This document shows positions 7,469 through 13,073 of a DNA stretch of 14,388 nt, piece by piece. The number at the start of each line of letters is the position of its first letter. Positions within the stretch are counted from its first letter, which is position 1. Origin of the DNA: DAOTUB01 sp034437455. GTDB taxonomy: Bacteria > Chloroflexota > Anaerolineae > B4-G1. The notes beneath the pieces are model-generated. The model was not told the DNA's origin. It did no database searches and saw nothing but the letters and a program-made list of their open reading frames with translations. The position numbers and the translations under genes are program-made. The DNA lies in the NCBI GenBank assembly GCA_034437455.1, contig DAOTUB010000079.1, positions 1 to 14,388 on the forward strand, given 5' to 3'.

Positions 7469-7703
7469 AGCCTGTAACGAACATCACCACGGCGACTATT
7501 CCAATGAGAAGTAGGCATCCCGCATCAGGAGGGCCAAACTGGCCAAAACTAGCTCGAATCCAGTACAGGACTTGTTTGCATAAAGCGCATGTAGAATTTT
7601 CTTCAACGAGTTCCTGGCCCCTTGCTGGCTTGACATAGCTAGCTGGCTTTGCAGCCTCACCCCATGATATTCTTGCTTCATTCTTTTTGGACTGTCCAGG
7701 CAC
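7383..7703 (-). CDS. N-terminal part of a frameshifted membrane-anchored propeller protein
   Basis: A 106-residue frame starting at GTG 7703 with AAGGAG upstream, inside the end of the preceding gene. It has a hydrophilic cytoplasmic-looking start with a CALC pair (C39, C42), then one membrane helix at about 62-78 (GCLLLIGIVAVVMFVTG). Residues after that (about 80-106, Arg-rich) look out of frame. Dropping one base at the AAA run on the plus strand (7467-7469) joins this helix directly to the beta-propeller frame at 6857-7468. I therefore read both as one gene of about 282 codons, 6857-7703, split by a +1 indel. Whether the indel is real decay or an assembly error cannot be told here. Confidence 0.6.
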   Translation of the reverse strand: MPGQSKKNEARISWGEAAKPASYVKPARGQELVEENSTCALCKQVLYWIRASFGQFGPPDAGCLLLIGIVAVVMFVTGFGNHSYTDNPTVGGLCRHRFRWKCLLFR

Positions 7704-8160
7704 CCCTGCCGTCTCCTTCGACTACCATCTCACGGTCTTTGACAAGTTCATTTCTACTTCTATCCAAGTATGCTGTGACGAGCGAAAAGTAACCCACACC
7801 TTGCAGCAATCGATACTCGATCTCGGGATCAAGATCATAGAGGCAAGCGGTATTGTAAGAGATCATCTCTACTCTCACAAGGCTCTTCGCAGGGGATTCC
7901 TCACGGGCATAGTAGTCTCCGTTACAGTACTCCACCTCTTGCATCGTTATTCCACGAATATCCTCCGATAACCAAGTGAACTCCACAGCCTCCGTTTGGA
8001 CTTGTACGAACCCTTTGTCCTTTGCCTCCTTGAACGTGCACTCAAACGCTTGAGAAGGAAGAACCCCATATTCACCCGTTGGCGGTCCTGGAAGTCTACC
8101 GAACCCGGCCCACAGAAAGGGAAAAACTGCCGACAGACCTGCCAATTGCTTCGGTTTCAT
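7678..8160 (-). CDS. Secreted or membrane-anchored protein, unknown function
   Basis: A 160-residue protein with a likely N-terminal signal sequence: basic MKPKQ, then the hydrophobic LAGLSAVFPFLWAGFG, then a Pro/Gly-rich stretch. There is no lipobox cysteine at the usual place. The rest is a small acidic domain rich in beta-prone residues with three cysteines. ATG at 8160 is supported by the strong GGAGGAG at 8165-8171; an in-frame upstream ATG lies within the preceding gene and has no such site. It follows the membrane protein after 28 bases and overlaps the start of the next gene by 26 bases. No family is recognised. Confidence 0.72.
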   Translation of the reverse strand: MKPKQLAGLSAVFPFLWAGFGRLPGPPTGEYGVLPSQAFECTFKEAKDKGFVQVQTEAVEFTWLSEDIRGITMQEVEYCNGDYYAREESPAKSLVRVEMISYNTACLYDLDPEIEYRLLQGVGYFSLVTAYLDRSRNELVKDREMVVEGDGRGAWTVQKE

Positions 8161-8188
8161 CTTGCTCCTCCTTTTTTGGTTAATCTGG

Positions 8189-9169
8189 TTAACCCCTTGT
8201 TTCAGGTTCATTCTCATTTGGTTCATCTGATCCTTGTGTCACGCTGGGCAGAGGGTATGCGTATTCCCTGAAATCGCGCCAATGCCCATACTTGATGAAG
8301 CGAGAGAGCTTTGTCCAGCGCTCAACTTCTTCCTTTCTATCTTCGAAGGGAGCCAAGGCAAGCTGTCCCGCCAATTCATATCGGTACAAGTCAAAAGCGG
8401 TCTTGATTGACTCCCCCCAGCTATGGGCACAATATACTGTACCTCGATAGAATAGATAGGCAACGCAGCCGCTTAGAAGCGCTATCCAACTAAAAATAGG
8501 GTTAGCCAGCAACAGGCGCAGGACAATACTCTCCACAGCCAGCAACGCACTCAGAGCTGAGAGGTTGAGGAAAAAATCCATTCCTTCCTTCTCGCGCTCG
8601 ACGAAAACGGCAAACTTCTCTTTGGTCAGTATAGGAACCAAGCGCGGCCACAGATAGACAGCATCAATTCCATAGCGCTGGTTGGAGTAGGTTTCGAAAG
8701 CGGCGGTCACATTAGCGAGTGCCGTTGGTCCACATCGCTCAGTTTCCCGTGGAAAATCATCTCCTAGCTTGTCGCGGTAGAGCAGCTTGGCAATTTCAGG
8801 CAAGTCATCTCGATCGACTTGTATTTCTATCCAGCGCTTATGCTCCTTATACCACGCCGTCATTGCACGTCCCCACAGTGTGTTAAGGAACGGATAGCCT
8901 TCGGCCAGGAACATAAGACGAGGATTCAGATAATTAAGGAGATAGCTCAGTAGAGCGGCTAATAGAAACACAAAGAAAATGAGGGTGTTTGGCACAGATA
9001 AGTCAGCATTCTTCAGCATGAGGAAGAAACTTTGGTCGTAGGGATGAAGCACCAGCAAGGCCCCTTGTACCAGTGCGAAGCAGAATGCAGGAAAGAGCGA
9101 ACTCAAACGAAACGCTTTAACTAACAGATTCAGTGTATCGGTCAATGTGGCTGATAAAGTGCTGATCAT
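8189..9169 (-). CDS. Four-helix integral membrane protein, unknown function
   Basis: A 326-residue protein. Hydrophobic segments lie near residues 18-40 (LFPAFCFALVQGALLVL) and 55-75 (TLIFFVFLLAALLSYLL), then a hydrophilic domain of roughly 120 residues rich in charge and aromatics, then two more hydrophobic segments near 205-250 (LSALSALLAVESIVLRLLL and IFSWIALLSGCVAYLFY), and a charged C-terminal tail. ATG at 9169 is chosen over an upstream in-frame start because GAGAGGT precedes it and the upstream codons lie within the antisense-shifted ISP-tail remnant. No catalytic motif is seen and I do not recognise the family. It begins the envelope-associated trio that follows the PIN cassette. Confidence 0.78.
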   Translation of the reverse strand: MISTLSATLTDTLNLLVKAFRLSSLFPAFCFALVQGALLVLHPYDQSFFLMLKNADLSVPNTLIFFVFLLAALLSYLLNYLNPRLMFLAEGYPFLNTLWGRAMTAWYKEHKRWIEIQVDRDDLPEIAKLLYRDKLGDDFPRETERCGPTALANVTAAFETYSNQRYGIDAVYLWPRLVPILTKEKFAVFVEREKEGMDFFLNLSALSALLAVESIVLRLLLANPIFSWIALLSGCVAYLFYRGTVYCAHSWGESIKTAFDLYRYELAGQLALAPFEDRKEEVERWTKLSRFIKYGHWRDFREYAYPLPSVTQGSDEPNENEPETRG

Positions 9170-9215
9170 TTTTACCTCTCTTTTGGCTTCTCCAAAGCCC
9201 CAATACCAAGGGGCC

Positions 9216-9329
9216 TCATTCCACCGGCCACCCAATGTGATCGTCAATTACCTCGTCGATCTCCTCCATCGAGCACATTGTCTCCTTGAGCGCAACGATG
9301 ATGCGCCGGTAGCGGGCGATATCGTCGGA
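9216..9329 (-). pseudogene. Orphan ISP C-terminal tail, second copy
   Basis: Right after the PIN gene's stop codon, in the same frame, comes SDDIARYRRIIVALKETM, then MEEIDEVIDDHIGWPVE and a stop. It aligns residue by residue with the last 37 codons of the intact ISP enzyme ending at 12960 (EDIAHYQRIVVALKETM, MEEIDGVIEEHGGWPIE). No other part of an ISP gene lies nearby and there is no start codon of its own, so it is a remnant. It places a diverged ISP tail at each border of the four-gene cassette. Clustered third-position differences would point to old coding sequence. Confidence 0.88.
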
Positions 9330-9785
9330 TTAGTGCCCCTGAAGCAACTCCACAGCACGCTTTAGTTTACAATCTGTTGTGATCAAACTGCCTCTCTCTC
9401 GACTGAGAGCCGTTGCTATGTGAGTGGCATCTGGCCATTCCAGTTCCCGCACCAAAGGTACCTGACCCAATAGAAGCACCAAATATTCATCCACCGGTTC
9501 AACTACAAACCAGTCTGGAGGATCTTGAAGAAAGATCGCCAATTGATAGGGCTGAAAACGTCCGTCCACAATTTCATCCCACTTGCGCGCCAATTCTACA
9601 AAGGCCATCGCTGAAGCTACCACCACATGAGGCTTGTACTTCCACACAATACCATTAATCTGTCGGCTATTCTCACGCGAAATAAACTGACTAGGCTGGA
9701 CCCAGGGCTTGGTCCAATCATTGGACTGAAAACATTGGGTCAACAGATCGGCCAGGGTGCCTACGTCAAGCACCAAATCAGCCAT
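9330..9785 (-). CDS. PIN-domain nuclease-like protein
   Basis: A 151-residue protein with the layout of a PIN domain: first strand LVLDVGTLADLL with acidic D7, central FVELARKW with E64, then WPDATHIATAL with D119 and the strand LITTDCKL with D138. These four acidic residues match the metal-binding set of VapC-like ribonucleases, and the length fits. It differs from a classical toxin-antitoxin locus in having no VapB-like partner: it is the last gene of a wHTH/ATPase/unknown/PIN operon. GGTGAGG lies just before the ATG. Its stop is immediately followed, in the same frame, by a copy of the ISP C-terminal tail, so readthrough would give a fusion. Cutting RNA, perhaps to arrest growth once the ATPase is triggered, is inference. 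Confidence 0.8.
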   Translation of the reverse strand: MADLVLDVGTLADLLTQCFQSNDWTKPWVQPSQFISRENSRQINGIVWKYKPHVVVASAMAFVELARKWDEIVDGRFQPYQLAIFLQDPPDWFVVEPVDEYLVLLLGQVPLVRELEWPDATHIATALSRERGSLITTDCKLKRAVELLQGH

Positions 9786-9787
9786 TG

Positions 9788-10204
9788 CTATTCCTCACCG
9801 TACCAGAATTCCATTTCCGAGTAAAGTTCATCTTCCCACCATGATTGCTCAGATGGACGCATAATTAGGCGATGCACCGAGCAATCGGGAGTACCTTCCT
9901 GTGCTTTGGGCCATAGTCCCGTTACAGTGTAATCATCGGAATACTCAAATAGTGCACGATTCAGACAATCGGCATCTAGTGGCGCTATGTAGAGCCACCC
10001 AGCGTCAATGACTGCCTGCCAGCCATCCTGAAAAGCACGCCAATCCAAGCGTCCTCTACTCTTCAGAGCTAAATCAGCTAATAACAGTGGCTCTACTACT
10101 GTACATAGAAGCAATTTGCTTTCTTGCTCAAACATCTCAGGACGTTTCACCAGACGTTCCACATCAGCAGAAGACAATAATCTTGAAAGCATTCTAGATG
10201 TCAT
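9788..10204 (-). CDS. Small acidic protein of unknown function, cassette gene 3
   Basis: A 138-residue protein not recognised as any family. Its N-terminal half looks helical (SRLLSSADVERLVKRPEMF and following, then a Leu-rich stretch LLLCTVVEPLLLADLALKS at about 32-50). The C-terminus is acidic and aromatic, ending WWEDELYSEMEFWYGEE, with no membrane segment or signal peptide. Its ATG overlaps the ATPase stop, and the PIN gene starts two bases after its own stop, so it is tightly coupled to both. Its position, size and acidity would suit an adaptor, or an inhibitor of the PIN nuclease comparable to an antitoxin, but no antitoxin DNA-binding fold can be seen. Confidence 0.75.
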   Translation of the reverse strand: MTSRMLSRLLSSADVERLVKRPEMFEQESKLLLCTVVEPLLLADLALKSRGRLDWRAFQDGWQAVIDAGWLYIAPLDADCLNRALFEYSDDYTVTGLWPKAQEGTPDCSVHRLIMRPSEQSWWEDELYSEMEFWYGEE

Positions 10205-11601
10205 CCCCTCTCTGATAAATCAACTTGAGTGGGGAGTAATGGCTCCCACTCCTCTTCGTCAGATGGTTCAATGGGGATTGTGGACTCGTAAATTGCTCGT
10301 ATTTGATCATCACTAATTGTCTCCCAACCTTCCCGCACGGCTCGGTCCATCGCCAATCGTAGAAGTGGCAACATCGGCCCTGGCACACCGCCAGACAACC
10401 GCAACGCCTCCACCACCGATTCCTGGTCAAAGGGGCATAGTTGTCCTTTCTGATCATCGGCCGTACGAAAGTAATCCAAGTAAGTCATAACCAAGGGGAC
10501 AGCAGCTTCTCTAGCCTCGAGTGGATGGAAATCAATCGTGTACTCTTGAACCGCTCCTCCACTGATGGGACACACTCGATCCAGCCCGGCAGCTTTCCAA
10601 TAAGGCGTCCAGAGTTGTTGAATTTGAGGATGTATGGTGAGCAGTAGGCCGTAAAAGCGCGCATAGACGCTTTGGAATGGACCATCTACAAAGAAACGAC
10701 GTAGGTCATCTACAAAAGCCACACGCTCCTGTCTGTTTTGAGGCACTACTATTTTCTCCACATCATCTACTAGCAGCAACGCCCGGTTAAACCCAGCCGC
10801 TTGGAATAGACGCACCAGATCGTCAAATACTAGTCGCCCACCCTCATTTCGCCAGCGGTAGTCACTTTGTTGATTCAAGTAGCGTTGTCGCCATGCATCT
10901 GGTGTGTGTCCATCGTAAGCTAATGAGCGGGCAACTTCCTCACGCATACCGGCCTGGATTAGAATTCGTTCAACAGCTGGATTGAGATCAAACATAACGT
11001 TAACGTCTTGTTGTGCCAGCCATTGGTCGTTGCCAAGAGTTGGTCCCGGATCGCGCGGATCAATCTGGGCAAGCACCTCTTCGCAGATCCGCTCGGAGAA
11101 AGCACGCAATCGCCAGACAGCCCAAGCGATACAAAGCCAATTATTCAACGAGTGAGTAATCAGGCGGGTGAATTGCCAAAACTTGCGAGTGCGCCCACCG
11201 CCTTCTGGCATGATGTGAGCTGACAGAAGCACATACATCCCACCGGTCAGTTGATCGCCAAGATCGCTCATAATTCGTCGTTGTTGATGAATTAGAAAAG
11301 CGGTTTTGCCAATCCCGCGTCCGCGCCGGGTGGCCAAGTCCATCAGTACAGCCATGGGACGCGGTTCCTCAGATCGCTCCGCGTGGGGAATTAACAACCG
11401 CTCAAAATCAGCCTGTTCACTGACTCGCAACTCAGCGCAGTAGATTTCCCCGCTGCGTCTGGGATCATCGCTACCGGGCGCAATGGTAGGAGGATCAGGA
11501 AAGGGATTGTGGGTCAAGCCAAATCGAGCATATGGCTTTTCCTCAACCGGTGCGGCTTGGGAACGACGCAAAAGTGGGTTACTCGATACTGTTGTTGTCA
11601 T
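10201..11601 (-). CDS. P-loop AAA ATPase (Cdc6/ExeA-like)
   Basis: A 466-residue ATPase. A FGLTHNPFPDPP segment at 27-38 resembles the leader of ExeA/TniB/Cdc6-type ATPases. Walker A is GRGIGKT at 94-100. Walker B is LLLVDD at 275-280, followed by a sensor-1-like strand FYGLLLTIHP (316-325). SGGVPGPMLPLLRLAMDRAV (403-422) fits the sensor-2 helix of this group. ATG at 11601 is preferred over an upstream in-frame codon because AAGGAGT lies just before it. The stop overlaps the next gene's start (ATGA). Such ATPases load or remodel protein-DNA complexes; here one may couple target sensing by the wHTH protein to the PIN nuclease, which is inference. The ATPase call is firm, the subfamily tentative. 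Confidence 0.88.
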   Translation of the reverse strand: MTTTVSSNPLLRRSQAAPVEEKPYARFGLTHNPFPDPPTIAPGSDDPRRSGEIYCAELRVSEQADFERLLIPHAERSEEPRPMAVLMDLATRRGRGIGKTAFLIHQQRRIMSDLGDQLTGGMYVLLSAHIMPEGGGRTRKFWQFTRLITHSLNNWLCIAWAVWRLRAFSERICEEVLAQIDPRDPGPTLGNDQWLAQQDVNVMFDLNPAVERILIQAGMREEVARSLAYDGHTPDAWRQRYLNQQSDYRWRNEGGRLVFDDLVRLFQAAGFNRALLLVDDVEKIVVPQNRQERVAFVDDLRRFFVDGPFQSVYARFYGLLLTIHPQIQQLWTPYWKAAGLDRVCPISGGAVQEYTIDFHPLEAREAAVPLVMTYLDYFRTADDQKGQLCPFDQESVVEALRLSGGVPGPMLPLLRLAMDRAVREGWETISDDQIRAIYESTIPIEPSDEEEWEPLLPTQVDLSERG

Positions 11602-11632
11602 AATACTCCTTTCTTTTATTTTGATACCTCGC

Positions 11633-12967
11633 TTACCTCCGCAAACGGGCCAGAGCAATCAATGTATGGGGTACGTCCTCGACGTAAACCGGACGCCGGA
11701 GTTGGCCTGCACCACTGCTCTGCCCTTCCAGGACATCTGTCTCAAGCGCGACGGACCAGGGAAAATCGCTACCTGGTAGCTCGCGCACGGCCTGTTCCAA
11801 GAAATGGTCAAAACAGAGAGAACTCAAACGTAACTGACGGCACACCTCGTCTCGGACATCCAGTAGCGAGACATACCGAGAAACACTGCGCGTTGCCTGA
11901 TATTGATACACTGAGATTAGTGTATCTAGGAACAACTTTTGCATAGCAACCCACGTTGGCTGATGCAGCCAGAGTAAGTCGCCATTGGGTTGCTGAACAT
12001 CTTCTAGTGGCTCAAACCGCTCTTTCGGAGCCGAGGAGCGAAAGACGCTGGTAGGAAACAACAAGCGACCTGGCACCTGAGGATGCCAATCAGTGTAGAA
12101 AAGCATTTCTAACGTTTCCAGGCGCGGGCACCATCCCATAAAGGTACGTGGATAGATAGGAGGACGGTCGCCAGAAAAGTCTGGCTCGTCAGCTCCATAA
12201 GGCGCTCGATCAAATAACAAACCCACACCAGCCTCACGCATAGCCAATGCTAACCGTGCACGTGGCCTATAGGTGGCCGATCCTCTTTTACGCTTGCTGC
12301 GGGGCTTTAGAGCACTCAACCGATCCCAGGCTCTCCGCACAGTAGATAACCAGGCTTCATCACGGATTGGAAAAGCGTCGGGACTACTTTCCCTAGCCCG
12401 TTGCGCAACAGCTAACACTTGAGTGTGTAGGGTCTTGTCCCATGTATTGTCATTCCAATCTTTGGACGATGGTCGCCAGCCATCAAGAGGCGTGGGCAAG
12501 ATCACCTCTCCCTGCCCAGTCGGGTTGATTTGCCACAGGCGAGCGATGAACCAACCAGGTATGACATAAACTCTTTGCATTTTGACAGTGAGTAAGCGGC
12601 GGAAAGCACGGGCATCTTTTTGTGAGAGTGCTAGCGCTTTTTGCCCCTCAGACGTAATCACGTGTGGGGTAGTGATCAGTTTCTCGCCAGATATTGGTCG
12701 AGGCTGTAGCCAATCAAAGTAACGCAGTTCGCGCATCAGCCTCTCCACCGTACGTTTGCTCTGGCGTTGTACCAAACGTCTCTTTTGCATCCGCTGTCCC
12801 AGATCACGTTGGAGCAGAGAGACGGTCACTGCTCTATCGTGGGCGAGCGCCAGCGATTCAGCGTACAATGTAAGATCAGTAAACAGGCCAACTTCTCGGC
12901 TTTTTGGAGCAGGCCATTGATTGTTCAGCTTCTCTTCCGTCCTTCTGTGCTGCCGGTGCTCACTCAA
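11633..12967 (-). CDS. Winged-helix/HTH-type protein of unknown function, first gene of the ATPase/PIN cassette
   Basis: A 444-residue basic protein that I do not recognise as a named family. Residues about 47-90 look like a DNA-binding winged helix: a run of helices with QSKRTVERLMRELRYFDWL in the recognition-helix region, then a likely wing containing ITTPHVITSEGQKAL. The rest (about 130-444) is Trp/Pro/Arg-rich without known motifs; residues 222-240 are very basic (PRSKRKRG). The start is TTG at 12967, overlapping the ISP stop by 8 bases; no in-frame ATG or GTG lies close by, and a GTG a few bases downstream is in a frame that soon stops. The ATPase gene follows 31 bases after the stop. 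By position it could recognise DNA or regulate the cassette, but this is inference. Confidence 0.75.
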   Translation of the reverse strand: MSEHRQHRRTEEKLNNQWPAPKSREVGLFTDLTLYAESLALAHDRAVTVSLLQRDLGQRMQKRRLVQRQSKRTVERLMRELRYFDWLQPRPISGEKLITTPHVITSEGQKALALSQKDARAFRRLLTVKMQRVYVIPGWFIARLWQINPTGQGEVILPTPLDGWRPSSKDWNDNTWDKTLHTQVLAVAQRARESSPDAFPIRDEAWLSTVRRAWDRLSALKPRSKRKRGSATYRPRARLALAMREAGVGLLFDRAPYGADEPDFSGDRPPIYPRTFMGWCPRLETLEMLFYTDWHPQVPGRLLFPTSVFRSSAPKERFEPLEDVQQPNGDLLWLHQPTWVAMQKLFLDTLISVYQYQATRSVSRYVSLLDVRDEVCRQLRLSSLCFDHFLEQAVRELPGSDFPWSVALETDVLEGQSSGAGQLRRPVYVEDVPHTLIALARLRR

Positions 12968-13073
12968 TCGGCCACCCCCCGTGCTCCTCGATTACCCCGT
13001 CAATCTCCTCCATCAACCGCATCGTCTCCTTGAGCGCAACGACGATGCGCTGATAGTGCGCGATGTCCTCCTC
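12960..13073 (-). repeat. ISP tail, reference copy (in the intact gene)
   Basis: The last 37 codons plus stop of the ISP gene form a segment that recurs, diverged, at 9216-9329 (full length), 4882-4940 (last ~20 codons) and 6341-6362 (last ~7 codons). The two long copies share about three quarters of their bases by eye over ~110 bp and stay in frame, so the similarity is by descent. This copy lies at the upstream border of the wHTH/ATPase/PIN cassette. Confidence 0.8.

Noticed and set aside
9170..9247. An upstream start at 9247 for the membrane protein
   Set aside because: The extra 26 codons overlap the ISP-tail remnant in another frame and lack a ribosome-binding site; ATG 9169 has GAGAGGT in front.
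9330..10204. Classical VapBC toxin-antitoxin pair formed by the 138-aa and PIN genes
   Set aside because: The 138-aa protein is larger than usual VapB antitoxins and shows no AbrB, RHH or other antitoxin DNA-binding motif, and both genes belong to a four-gene operon.
11602..11658. An upstream start at 11658 for the ATPase
   Set aside because: It would overlap the end of the wHTH gene, and ATG 11601 has a clear AAGGAGT.
12960..12967. GTG at the ISP stop as the start of the wHTH gene
   Set aside because: That GTG is in a different frame that reaches a stop after about a dozen codons; the TTG at 12967 is in the long frame.
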